A DNA stretch of 64,000 bases from NCBI GenBank assembly GCA_015146655.1, contig VKHL01000095.1, forward strand, positions 1-64,000, given 5' to 3'. A program made the translations under genes and the position numbers. The DNA is from Ochromonas danica. Its lineage: Eukaryota > Sar > Chrysophyceae > Chromulinales > Chromulinaceae. Below, one piece after another: positions 1-10,482 of this stretch. The first letter of the stretch is position 1. Each line of letters begins with the position of its first letter. The notes below the pieces were generated by a model. That model worked only from the letters and a program-made list of their open reading frames with translations, ran no database searches and was not told the origin of the DNA.

Positions 1-344
1 AGCTTGTCCTCCAGCTTCTGCAGACTCTCCTTGGCCTTGAAGTACTGGTCCAGGATGAGGTCCGTCTCTGACTTGGGCACTGCCTGCGCCTCCTCGCCTC
101 CCTCCCCGAGGCCTGCGCCCGCGGCGGCCGGGAAGGAAGAGAGAAGACCGTTCTTCGGCTGCATTTGCAGCAAGAGGCGCGCGCTGGGCGGCAGAGAGTT
201 GTGGAGGCGGTTGACTTCTCCTTTCTTCTCTTCGATTTGCGCCTCAATGGTGCGGCGCGTGGAGTATCCCGCGAGGTAGTCGTAGATGGTGCGCAGCGTG
301 CGCTCGTCCTGCAGAGAGAGAGTGATCCTCTGGCCCGACGACAG
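1..344 (-). repeat. Inverted copy of an exon of the EF-hand gene, cut by window edge
   Basis: This segment is the reverse complement of 964-1307, with no difference found at the positions I compared and identical translations in the overlapping frames. The source lies inside exon 1 of the EF-hand gene at 889. Read on the minus strand the copy starts at codon 26 of that gene (a CTG) and runs off the left edge, so it lacks the first 25 codons. No in-frame ATG precedes it, and a TGA lies a few codons upstream. It may be a 5'-truncated second gene copy, one arm of a large palindrome, or an assembly error. The copy ends inside a 12-bp direct repeat (AGTGATCCTCTG at 321-332 and 343-354). Confidence 0.9.
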
Positions 345-388
345 TGATCCTCTGCATGCGAAGTGTCAACCGATCAACAAGGACCGGG

Positions 389-511
389 ACTATTTAATTG
401 TTTATGTTGAGAAGCTTGGGTCATAGACTTCGTTAGGTCTAGCCCATCAGGTGAGTCTCAAAGCACAGACTTGTCATTATTCTTATTGACGCTGATAAAC
501 AATTAAATAGT
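389..511. repeat. 17-bp inverted repeat with 89-bp spacer
   Basis: The arms ACTATTTAATTGTTTAT (389-405) and its exact reverse complement (495-511) flank 89 bp with no open frame of note. The structure could be a small hairpin-forming element or a miniature inverted-repeat element. I see no obvious target-site duplication, so this is only a structural call. Confidence 0.55.
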
Positions 512-611
512 GACATGGTTGGTCACATCAATAGCCACAGCCACACGATAAGTGTGCAGGCTTTACTCTTATTAACTTAACTGGGATTAACTTAATGGGG
601 TTATTCCCAAC

Positions 612-721
612 AGAGAAATTCAGATTCCTGCAAATAGTTTGCCATGGCGTCGCCTCAAGCCACGAGCTCATCACCTCCACAAAATCCTCTCATTCAGTCC
701 TACCGCGCTTGGAGCGAGCGA
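612..721 (+). pseudogene. Copied 5' end of the rhomboid-like gene at 31 kb
   Basis: These 110 bp match the reverse complement of 31685-31794 without gaps and with three differences, all transitions (about 97% identity). The copy carries about 31 bp of leader, the start codon at 643, and the first 26 or so codons of the rhomboid-like gene. Homology then stops abruptly and the frame ends within two codons. It is therefore a dead gene fragment. It includes leader sequence and lies about 31 kb from its source in opposite orientation, which suggests a DNA-level copy rather than a whole retrocopy. Confidence 0.85.
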
Positions 722-888
722 GTGTGACTTTTGACTCTGGTGTCTACTACATGCAAGTACTGTATCATGGAAAAGTTAACTTAACAGAGAGTGAGAGCAA
801 GTTAACTTAAAAAGAACAACAAAACGGCCGAAGCTTTCTTTCGTCAAGTCTGAAGTCGAAAGGGAAGCAAAGCTATCACAAGCTAGAC

Positions 889-2063
889 ATGAGCGAGTCG
901 CTGCCTGGAACAACCCCCTCCACTGCACCTGCGGCAAAGGGCAGGAAGCAAGTGGTGAAGAAGCTGTCGTCGGGCCAGAGGATCACTCTCTCTCTGCAGG
1001 ACGAGCGCACGCTGCGCACCATCTACGACTACCTCGCGGGATACTCCACGCGCCGCACCATTGAGGCGCAAATCGAAGAGAAGAAAGGAGAAGTCAACCG
1101 CCTCCACAACTCTCTGCCGCCCAGCGCGCGCCTCTTGCTGCAAATGCAGCCGAAGAACGGTCTTCTCTCTTCCTTCCCGGCCGCCGCGGGCGCAGGCCTC
1201 GGGGAGGGAGGCGAGGAGGCGCAGGCAGTGCCCAAGTCAGAGACGGACCTCATCCTGGACCAGTACTTCAAGGCCAAGGAGAGTCTGCAGAAGCTGGAGG
1301 ACAAGCTCAAAGCGCACGCCTCGATGGACCACAAGATCTCCTTCCGCGACCTCGATGCCATCCTCAAGACACTCGGCGCCACGTTCCATCGCAAGCAAAT
1401 CGATCAGCTCATCTGGGAGGTGGACGAGAACTTGGACGGCATGGTCGACTTCGACGAGCTGCAGCTGACGTATTATCGCAACCTCACGGACAGCTCGGGC
1501 AGCGAGCCGTGCTTCTTCTTCAAGATCCTCGAGTTCCTCATCTTCGACGCCTCGCACAAAGGGTACATCATCGAGGACGACTGTATGGAGATTCTCTATG
1601 CTCGGTATGGCGGGTGAGTGAGTGACTTCGCTATTGATGGCGACGTGACGATGAAGATGATAGTGATGATGGCTAACAATTGTGTCGTTCTTCTGAATCT
1701 GTTAGAGGCAATCTCGAGAGAGAGATGAAGCTGCTGTTTGGCTCTCGGCTGCGTGCAGAGGGGGGAGATGGGACCCTCAACCTTCCAGCGTAAGTGACCT
1801 AAATGCAGTACCTCTCCTCTGCTATACTATGCTGTGCTATACTATGCTGTGCTCTTTGTCTCCTATCCTTATAGAGCTCTTAACTTAACAACTGCTGTCT
1901 GCTGTATTGTGCTGTGTGTTATATGGTGTTGTATTATGTTACATGCTGTGTGTTGTGTATTATACTGTGTGTGCTGTGCACTGTGTAATGTGTGTTCAAT
2001 GTGTTGTGCAGATATCTCGAGGCAGTGCTGGGGCGCATTGGGCGACGAGCGCTAGTCTTCTGA
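889..2063 (+). CDS. EF-hand calcium-binding protein
   Basis: Three exons (889-1613, 1706-1789, 2012-2063) join in phase to give 286 residues. The N-terminal part is lysine-rich, followed by a predicted helical segment around residues 40-90 and a Gly/Ala/Glu linker. A complete EF-hand loop, DENLDGMVDFDE, lies near residues 179-190. A second, degenerate loop (DASHKGYIIEDD) follows about 40 residues later. The arrangement resembles calmodulin-like cilium-associated proteins, but I cannot assign a named orthologue. The start is the first ATG after several stops. Intron 2 (1790-2011) is long for this region and rich in TGTG/CTAT tracts. A perfect inverted copy of 964-1307 sits at the left edge of the window. 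Confidence 0.85.
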
Positions 2064-2161
2064 GCCAACGAACTATTCATTGAGGAGGTGTTTGTACTGT
2101 AAATAAGAGCTGGTCAGCTGTCTGTCTGCCTGTCTACTATCTGACAGTCTGTCTGTCTAGT

Positions 2162-2692
2162 CTATGTTGACAGTTTGTTGACAGTAGCTGTAGTGGTAAC
2201 AGTAGTGGTACTTGTAGTGGCAGAGGCTGCAGCGAGTGCTTCACAGGAAAGTTCTCCTCGCACGAATTGTTGGAACTGTTCACTTGGCGCCTCTCGATCC
2301 AACAGAGACGTGGCCAGAGACCCTCTCTACACCAATAGTCAACAGTCAGTCAACAGTCAGTCAACTGGATGGTGATAGTGATAGTGATGGTCAACCTCAT
2401 CGATGCGGAAGTCTTGAAGGAAGCGCCGCAGAGCGCTGGGGTCATCGAGTTCGTGCAAGTCGAAGGAAATCTTCCTCATGCGCTGCCAACGATCTTCCAG
2501 ACTGCCGCCTTGCCCTGCAGGAGAAGAGGAAGAGCTTGTCTCGGGGGCAGCAGGTAGCGGTTCCTCCTCCTCCTCCATCCGCTCCTCTCGAGCAACACCG
2601 CTCTCCTCCTTTACAGGAGAAGAGTGCCGAGAAGGCGAAGGTTCTTCTTCATCGGATCCGTACTGCCCCAGCAAAGTCAACAATCCACTCAT
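2162..2692 (-). CDS. Small acidic hypothetical protein
   Basis: I read two exons on the minus strand, 2692-2396 and 2326-2162, giving 153 residues. The protein begins SGLLTLLGQYGSDEEE, a motif style seen near the start of some nuclear RNA-processing or transcription proteins such as the SAP30BP/HCNGP family. It then has an acidic and serine-rich middle and a C-terminal helical part. The proposed intron has a weak donor (GTTGAC), so the second exon is less certain than the first; without splicing the frame stops at 2357. It converges with the EF-hand gene (98 bp apart) and diverges from the LRR gene at 2848. Confidence 0.55.
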
Positions 2693-2743
2693 CGATTCTC
2701 CGCAGCCAATCTGGTTGGAGATCTGGGAATCTGGAAGTTTGGG

Positions 2744-2807
2744 AGTCTGAAAGTCTGAAAGTCTGAGAGTCTGAGAGTCTGAGAGTCTGGGAGTCTGGGA
2801 GTCTGGG
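2744..2807. repeat. 8-bp minisatellite in a divergent promoter
   Basis: Eight tandem copies of AGTCTGRR (AGTCTGAA twice to three times, then AGTCTGAG, then AGTCTGGG) fill much of the 155-bp gap between two divergent genes. The graded change of the last two bases along the array suggests growth by local duplication. Confidence 0.85.
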
Positions 2808-2847
2808 TTCTACTTGTCCGTTTTAAATCTGAAAATAAGGAAATCGA

Positions 2848-3839
2848 ATGCTGCGCTTTCTTGGTTCTCGCTCGAGATACACTGTGGGCAGTGAGGTCGA
2901 GGTTGACAGTGAGCAGAACGGCCGTAGCTGGGAGACGGGCGAAGTGGCGGCTGACCTGGGCGGGGGCTATTACAAAGTGATCTGCGCAGGCCAGCGAGTC
3001 GTGGAGAAGATCTCTGGGCGATACTTGCGCAGCTCTACCTCGCGACAGAGCAGCAGACAAAGTGAGAGCAGCGTCCTCTCGAGACAGCCTCGCGCCCAGT
3101 CCCCCAGTGTTGCCTCTGCTGAGCCCGTCCCCGCCAGCGAGGACGCCATCACATCGCCCCCTCCCAGCCGACCCTTCAGCAGACCAGAGCGCACTGATTT
3201 GGAGAAGCGCATTGCGAGGAGTGCTCGAGGGAAATTGGATCTGCACGGCTTGGCTTTGACGGAGCTCCCCGCCTCCTCTCTGCGCTACTGCGACCGCGTC
3301 GAGGAGGTGCTGCTACCCAAAAACCTCTTGCGCTCTTTCGAAGCTTTCTCGGCCTTCCGGAAGGTGCAAAGACTTGACATCTCGTACAATAACTTGACTC
3401 AGTGCCCCAGGGAGCTGCGAGACCTCGTCTCTCTCGAGGACCTCTCCTTGCGAGGCAACCAGCTCGTCGATCTGCCCAGCTGGATCGCTCACCTCCCCCA
3501 TTTGAAGCGTCTCGACGCGGCGTTGAACCAGATTGAGTCTCTCCCCGAAGCTGTGGAGGATATGCTGCAGCTGGAGGAGGTCTTGTTGGACGGCAACCCC
3601 TGCCTGCAGTCCCTCGCCCCACACAGCCATCTCTCCTCCTTGCTGCGCCAGGTGGGCTGACCTCCTCGTCTCCTTCTCACCTGCTGTTATGACGTGACTT
3701 AAGGGCTGTCTACTCGGTCTACTAGAGGGACGTTTTCCGAGAAAAGAGTCAGCGGCGGGATCTTGTGCGGCGCGCTGCGCTCATCAGACGGCGAGTGGAG
3801 CAGCGGCAACGCCTTCTCGTGGACCACGTCAGCGCTTGA
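2848..3839 (+). CDS. Leucine-rich repeat protein with N-terminal Tudor/Agenet-like segment
   Basis: Two exons (2848-3651, 3726-3839) join in phase 0 for 305 residues. Residues 10-55 (YTVGSEVEVDSE ... EKISGRYLR) look like a Tudor/Agenet or SH3-like barrel, a weak call. A serine-rich linker follows. From about residue 115 there are leucine-rich repeats of the LxxLxLxxNxLxxLP type (for example LEDLSLRGNQLVDLPSW). Exon 2 adds a basic, Arg-rich helical tail (RDVFREKSQRRDLVRRAA). Intron 1 is 74 nt with standard ends. LRR proteins of this size usually act as binding scaffolds; no catalytic domain is visible, and the partner is unknown. Confidence 0.85.
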
Positions 3840-4073
3840 TCGCTCACTCTCTCATCCTCTGCTATAGACTAGCTATTATACCATAGACTATACTATAGAC
3901 TATAGTGTGCAGCGATGAAGACAATTTGATTTAGTCTACAGTGACGAATACTCTTTCCATACAAACAATTCATAATCATTCATCCTTATTTACAAAGTCT
4001 TATTGCACGTCTTTCTTTCATTCATACTGTAGACTAACTTAGTGCTTCTTCTTTCTCAAAGCTGTAGTTTGTG

Positions 4074-5164
4074 TCATAGCTCGTGATGATTCTTCTCTGA
4101 GGGAAGAAGAAGACTGGGAAGGACGCTGTCGCCGAAGAGTTGGGGCTCCTCGCCATTGATAGCCGTCAGCCAGACAGCGCAGGAGGATTTCAGACCATCC
4201 AATCCTGTTCGCGTGGGCACGACTTCTCGAATGATGGAGACTAGTCTGTGCTTGCTGCTCCTCCTCCTCCTCTCCTCACCACCTCCTCGCTGCTCTTCTT
4301 CCTGCTGCTCCGTATGCTTGCCGAACGTGTGCGGGAAATAAATGGTGACGTAGATTTGCTTGTATCTCCGAGCGACGCTGAGAATGCGATCCAAGGCGCG
4401 ACGAAATGGTCGCGAGGCGTCGCTGGACAAAAGCCCTTGGCGCGCGAGGTCTGAGTAGGAATAATAGGCCAGCCAGCCTCGCTCCTGCCAGCCACTCTTC
4501 TCATTCCGCGACTCGCGGGGCAGCAGAGAGGACGCTCGCGGGGCGGCGGTCTCCTCCAGCTCCTTGCGCAGCTCCTGCAGCGATCGTCTATTCTGAGCAA
4601 TGAACTGCCAGACAGACAGACAGACAGAGAGAGACAAAGAGACAGAGAGAGCAAACATCAAAGTGAGAACACAAACTACAGTGCGAGGAGCAGCAAAGAC
4701 AAGGACATCTCTACCGTGAGGTTGTGAGAGTTCTCGGCGGTGATCCCCACAAGGAATCCTTCGTAGAAGAAGTCTGGCAGGTAGAAGGAGCCGTGCTGGT
4801 TCACGTGGGGCTGGAAGGCGAAGGAGATGGTGGCGTGCTCAAGGCGTGCAGATGTCTCTGCCCAGAATATCTCCTCCCTCACCCCTCGCTGTTGATCTGC
4901 GCTCAGCACAGGCCGCAGCTTGGCCAAGTCTTCTTGGGAGATCTTCGGCCGGTCGATGACTGTGCGATAAGGCGCGATGAACAGAGAATAGGCCGCGAAG
5001 AGCGCGGCGACGAGCACAAAGGGCAGGATGAGACGCACTTCGTAGAGAGCAGTCACGAGGTCGTCCACTAAGGAAGACGGACGCCTCAGCCGCTGCAGGA
5101 GCACCTCCTCGTCTTCTTCTTCCTCTGAATTGTCTTTCTCCTTGCGATTCACCAAAATGCTCAT
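4074..5164 (-). CDS. Single-pass membrane protein of unknown function
   Basis: Two exons (5164-4715 and 4604-4074, phase 0) give 326 residues. An acidic, lysine-containing N-terminus is followed by one strong membrane segment near residues 43-65 (LPFVLVAALFAAYSLFIAPY). The rest looks globular, with an N-glycosylation-type NLT near the splice junction. It contains a run of aromatic residues (FAFQPHVN, FYLPDFFYEG) and the C-terminal part AYYSYSDLARQG ... IYVTIYFPHTFG. The tail is Glu/Gln/Arg rich. The topology suggests a type II endomembrane protein. I do not recognise the family. The start is the first in-frame ATG before the conserved-looking acidic segment. Confidence 0.7.
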
Positions 5165-5474
5165 TCTCTCCTTGTTTGTGCTTTGGATATTCCGACTCCA
5201 ACTCCAACTGCCCTGAGATGGTGAACTATAGCACAGTACAGTATAGTACAGTATAGCACAGTCTAGTATAGTATAGTAGACCAGCAGTCTATCTATCCCA
5301 CACACACTCTGTCTCTCTTCTCTCTGTTGATATGGAAAACAAACAGAGAAACGCTTCAAGAATAAACACACACACAAACCACACGTTTATCTGGTTAACC
5401 TGTTTGTTTCCCGCGCTCTACAATAACTATCACTAATTCCCTACACAGCCTGCCAGAGTAATTGATTAGTCTGG
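5165..5474. other. Divergent intergenic region with CAGTATAGTA-type repeats
   Basis: The gap between two divergent genes holds an imperfect repeat of CAGTATAGTA/CACAGTATAG units at about 5222-5282, followed by a short CA-rich tract near 5368. Similar CTATAGACTA or TCTAGACTA runs occur at 3862-3905, 12151-12170 and 13716-13760. They seem to be an intergenic sequence habit of this genome. No gene is seen. Confidence 0.5.
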
Positions 5475-8400
5475 ATGGAAAAAGAGATCCTCTCATCGCA
5501 GGATCTTCCAAAACATGTCCAAGGAGAAGTAGGAGGCAGTGCTTCTTCTGTTTTTCCTTACGTCTATGGCTGTGTTGTGTGCGGTGGCGCCAATGACGAG
5601 GACAAAATCGTCCTCTGCGATGGCCCGGGATGCAACCGAGAGAGTCACTTGTACTGCCTCAGACCTCCTTTGGAAGAGGTGCCCGAGGGCGAGTGGTTCT
5701 GCGATGTCTGCGACCCTCTTGGCAGCAGTCTGCACTTGCTGGCCTACCTCGAGGACGTCGAGAAGAACCGCCGCCTCGCCAACCCGCAGACGAGAGAGAG
5801 ATACGAGATATACATCCACTCTAACCTCCTCCCTCTAGACTCCTGGGTCCCAGGCCAAGAAGGTTTGCTGGACTGCGAGTTTCCTCTCTCTGGCGAAGGG
5901 CTCGTGGGGCAGAAGGTTTGCCTCTTCACCAACACAGACGGCCGCCAGCACACCGGCAGGATTGTTGGCGCAAGATTCGATAAAGCGCTGTGTAAGTGGG
6001 ACCATCTGGTGCACTTCAAGAGGTAGGAGGTGCTTCTCTATAATGTCTGTCTTCTCCTCGTGATAGTCGTGTTTGCTTAGAGGCATTGACGGACGCAACC
6101 GAGCGCTCACACGGTGGCTGGATCTGCAAGAGCTTGATTGTGTAGTGGGTGGAAAAGTTGGCTGGCTGCGGAAGGCCTCGCGGAGGAGCAGTTCAGGCGC
6201 TGGGCGCCGAGAGATCGTCAGCATTACCAAAGAGACTCTCGCCTCTCATCCTCAGACATGGAGACCTGCGCAACAATTCCTGCGCTCAGCCAGATGCAGG
6301 AATTCCAACTCTCCCTTTGGATCCGCTGCAGCCGTCTTTTTCATCTTCTATGATAATGTGTACGAAGTGGTGGCGGAGGAGGAGATGGAGCAATTGGCTT
6401 TTGTAGATCTCGCAGAGAAGTCACTGGGAAGATCCACTGTTGCCAAGGCAAACATTCTTTCTTATCTTCAAGCGTTGGTTGAAGAGCAGGAACAGCGAGA
6501 CTTGAACTTGCTCGCGACAGCTTCGTCTCTTGAAGCGCGCGTCGACTGGGTCGAACACAGTAAGTCTTGGCTCTGTCCATTCCCCACAATCTGATATTCA
6601 CACCTCCTTGTGCATCGTCTGTTTTAGTGGAGAGCGATGCATTGATAGGCGATTTCCCGTTGCGCAAGGAGGACGAGACCGCCCGCGTTGTGTACAATCG
6701 GTTGCACAGAAAGCTCCTCAATGGACTGCTGCGCTTCGAATGTGCCCACGAGAAGATGGAGCAGACGAGTGATGATGCATCATTAGAGGGAATAGAGAGA
6801 GAGTTGGTGAAGCAAGGAGAAGGGTGGCTGCTCGCGGTGAACCATTATCACCTGCTTCGCCTTCATCACAAAGCTTTTGCCCCTTCGGGTGACTCACCCG
6901 CTGCTATAGCCCTGCTGGTTAGTGGTCTACCACGCGAAGAAGGTGCTAAGGAGGAAGAAAACACTACTGAGAAAGAAAAGAGTACGGCCGGAGAGGACGT
7001 TAACAGCGCCCAGATTGTTCGATGGCGTCTCAAACCATTTCGCTTTGAAAACGAGATTTCCACTTTAGCAGAGAACATTCTTTCAGCGGAAGAAGGTAGG
7101 AAGACTTCTAATTTCTTCTCTTTTGGCTTTCAATTGTAACTATACGAGCTGTCTATCAGAGAGACGAAAAGCTGAGCGCGCAGAGAGTCAGCGCAAACGA
7201 GTCGAGGCGGTCAAGGCGGCCAAAGCGCTGAGTCAGCAGCGAAAGAAGGAGATGGCGGAGAAGCGCCGCGCGGCTAACCTGGAGAAGAAGCGACTCTCTC
7301 TCTTGGCTCAAATGGAGGCTTTAGCACAAGAGAGAGAGACAGATATTATGACTGCGAATGACTTCGATGTTTATCCACTTTCTGCTACTCTTCCTCCTCC
7401 ATCTCCGCCGCCAAACATAGACAAGCAAGAAGACTTATCCAATGTCCGCGGGAAAAGAGAAAAGAAAGAAAGCGAAGATGAATCAGGGCGAAAGAAGAGA
7501 AAGTCCTCCACTGAAGATAAAGATAGATCAGCCAAGGAGGAAGTGGTCGAAGAGGTAGTCGAAGAGGTAGTCGAAGAAGGGGGCTCGAATTCGATGGATG
7601 TAGAGCCTGAAGTTAGTCATTATCAGGAACCATTAGAGGAGCTGATGCAAGTGGAGGTGGATCCACTTCTTCCTGTGAACAGCCTCTCTCCCCGCGGCTC
7701 CTCTGCCGCTCCTTCGTCTTGGCGATATCGCAACAAAACAAGTCGAACTGTCTATGTGGATGTGAGCACTGCCAGTAGCTGTGATCCTGTTGCTGGTAGA
7801 AGTGCTGCTGGTGATATTGGGGGAGCTGCAGAGCGAGGGAAGAAAATCCAAAAGAAGTCTCTCAGCACCGCGGAGATCGCCGCCCTTGTCTCGGCGAAGA
7901 AGCAAATGAGCTCAAACGCTTCAGCACGGAACATGACGATCAAACCTATTCTCGCCCAGCCTCTTCGATCTATCACGATCACGAAAACTGCCGTTCAAAC
8001 TGAGAAAGATCAGTTGGTGAAACAAACACAAGACGAGAGCAAACCCCATCCGATTCAATCAAGATCTTCATCTAATGCGCTGTCCGCGCCACATTATGAA
8101 GTAACAACTTCTGGGGGGTTGCCCTCTTCCTCTTCCTCCACAACTGTGGTTAATTCTACTGTGGCTGCCATAGTAACAATCCATTCGAAAGTTCTCGTTG
8201 GAGAATCCTCACAATCAACGGATTGCACTGTACCTCCTTCAGCAACAGCTTCCTCTTCGTTTGGTACTGCTGGCACTTCCACCTCGGATCGTCCTTCGCA
8301 TGTAGCGGTTGGTGATAAAAATAAAGCCAGAGATCGTGCTCGTGATAGACGCGATTCTAGAGATCGTCCTTCTCATGGAATTGTTGGTAATAAACCTATT

Positions 8401-10440
8401 ACCAGAGATCGTCCTTCTCATGGAATTGTTGGTAATAACCCTATTACCAGAGATCACCCTTCTCATGGAATTGTTGGTAATAAACCTATTACCAGAGATC
8501 GTCCTTCTCATGGAATTGTTGGTGATAAACCTATTACCAGAGATCACCCTTCTCATGGAATTGTTGGTAATAAACCTATTACCAGAGATCATCCTTCTCA
8601 TGGAATTGTTGGTGATAACCCTATTACTAGAGATCGTCCTTCTCATGGAATTGTTGGTAATAAACCTATTACCAGAGATCGTCCTTCTCATGGAATTGTT
8701 GGTAATAACCCTATTACCAGAGATCACCCTTCTCATGGAATTGTTGGTAATAAACCTATTACCAGAGATCGTCCTTCTCATGGAATTGTTGGTGATAAAC
8801 CTATTACCAGAGATCACCCTTCTCATGGAATTGTTGGTAATAAACCTATTACCAGAGATCACCCTTCTCATGGAATTGTAAGTGAAAGATCCACTGACGA
8901 ACAACAAAAGCCAACAGGGTATGGGCATGTGCAACAGCCTGTTTCGCAGCAATTTGATGAATATTGGCATGATACATTGGGAAATAATGATGGTGAGCTT
9001 TATTGGTACCCTCAGCAACAAGGAGACGAACAAGATGAAGAAGCACATGCGTTTTTACGACATATTCAATCTCAACACCCTTCAGTGCCCGAGATTGATA
9101 CTCCGATGAAGAGAAGAAGATCTCGCTTCGAGTCTATTCCCTCAAATTCCGTTTTGCCCGTCAACAGTGGTTTTGAGCAAGACAATAGCCGCTTAGTCGC
9201 GATGAGTCTACACGATCCGAGTGCTTTTCCTGTGAATAGTCTTGGCGACTGTTCCTCCCAATACGAGGATGTTTCACAGAGTGTACATTACAGGCCACGC
9301 CGTCCTTCAAGATTTCAGTCACCATCTCAGCCGTTTAGTGTAATAACGTCTTCGAATGAAAATTATCACGAGTATGACCATGGTGGACTGCTTGGAGCTT
9401 CCTTTCAACCAATGCAACAGTTTATGAGTCATTACGTCCAACCCCAACCAGGCAATTATGAACAACTCTGCTCTTTCCCTCACTCTTTGGACTATACGTA
9501 CCCAAATACAGTATCTTCCGAGTATTTGGAGGCAAATGCACCGATGATTGCTCAGTCTTCACAGAATGTATCCATGTATGTTGCTCACGACCATATTAAT
9601 GAGTTGCGACCGTCAGATAGCAAGCGCAGGATAAGTAGGTTTGAACCTAACAATGTCAGGTCATCAGAGAGTCAATGTTTGGATTCATATCAAGATCCTT
9701 TTCGCGTGGAACATTTTGTACATGCGCCAACACAAGAAGAGTATGGACACGACTCAAAGCAGCAGCAACGAGAATCGTCGCCTGATCTCTTCGGCACGAC
9801 CAAAGCCGAACGTAGGCGTATTCGTCGAGAAGCGAAGCAGCGAACTATTGAGGAGGAACTTCGCGAAATAGATCAGGAGCTTGATCAAATCGGCTCAATT
9901 CTGGTGGATGTGTCTGAAGCAGGTTCAGTAAAGGAAGACAACTTAGAAGAACAATATAATGATGTTGCTCGAGAACTCCTTCTTTCCCGAAAGAACCAGA
10001 AGACAAAGAATATCTTGGCGAACCACGGCCGAAGGATTGGACAAGAAGCAGAGTCTTCAGAAGAAGGTGAAATAGATAGTGATGGGGCCGACTTGTACAA
10101 TTGTTTTGAAAGAGATCGGCCAGCGTCCAGTGCCAGAGACCCTTTCTATATTCAACCCGCTGCACTCCAGCCCGTGCTGAAAAAGAAGCAGACCAAACGT
10201 TCCAAATTGAGGTCGTGGCGGCGACCAGTGAAAGATATGAGATCTTCAAATGGAATTGGTCTCCCGTTTGGAACTAATGGTGTTCACTCCCAATTCAATA
10301 CAGATCGTGCTGCCGATTTGGTGAGGCAACCAGTGAAGGGTATGCTGGCTCGCGATCTACGAGTCACCGAATCTGGCTATAGCTATTCCTCTTACAATGA
10401 TAGCCATAATAAAGAAGAAAAGGAGGAGGGGGAAGTTTGA
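5475..10440 (+). CDS. Large PHD-finger nuclear protein
   Basis: Four exons (5475-6022, 6081-6559, 6628-7095, 7160-10440) keep phase and give 1,591 residues. A canonical C4HC3 PHD finger occupies about residues 33-79 (CVVCGG, CDGPGCN, HLYCLRPPLE, WFCDVC). PHD fingers read histone H3 tails, so a chromatin role is likely. Residues around 180-290 have a PWWP-like flavour (VVGGKVGW and FFIFYDNVYEVV), but exon 2 has a second open frame that looks at least as protein-like between 6160 and 6340. A basic coiled-coil segment begins exon 4. The rest is low complexity: acidic, Ser-rich, and a 15-residue tandem repeat (8359-8879). The C-terminus ends EEGEV. The catalytic role, if any, is not visible. Confidence 0.8.
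8359..8879 (+). repeat. 45-bp coding tandem repeat with 270-bp higher-order unit
   Basis: About 11.6 copies of a 45-bp unit encode RDRPSHGIVGNKPIT with variation at residue 3 (R/H) and residues 11-12 (NK, NN, DK, DN). Units 1-5 and 7-11 carry the same order of variants and match exactly at the nucleotide level. The array therefore grew by duplication of a six-unit, 270-bp block. The unit length is a multiple of three without stops in several frames, which creates long spurious open frames on both strands. Confidence 0.95.
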
Positions 10441-10482
10441 TTACACTTACAATTCTTTCTCCGTGCAAAGCGTTAAGCTAAA

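Larger units (their letters stand above)
345..888. other. Intergenic patchwork between inverted arms
   Basis: No gene is supported here. The stretch holds a 17-bp perfect inverted repeat (389-405 and 495-511), a 110-bp copy of another gene's 5' end (612-721), and four copies of the 9-mer TTAACTTAA (572-580, 587-595, 776-784, 802-810). The last two lie within about 115 bp upstream of the ATG at 889 and may belong to that gene's promoter. Confidence 0.7.

Noticed and set aside
8359-8879. Regular 45-bp repeats considered as a CRISPR array
   Set aside because: There are no unique spacers; the units are contiguous, in frame with a PHD-finger protein, and the window is eukaryotic.
8239-9048. 269-codon open frame on the minus strand with NSMRR repeats
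   Set aside because: It is the complement of the 45-bp coding array, whose unit is a multiple of three without stops in this frame. It has no ATG-proximal protein pattern or splice links.
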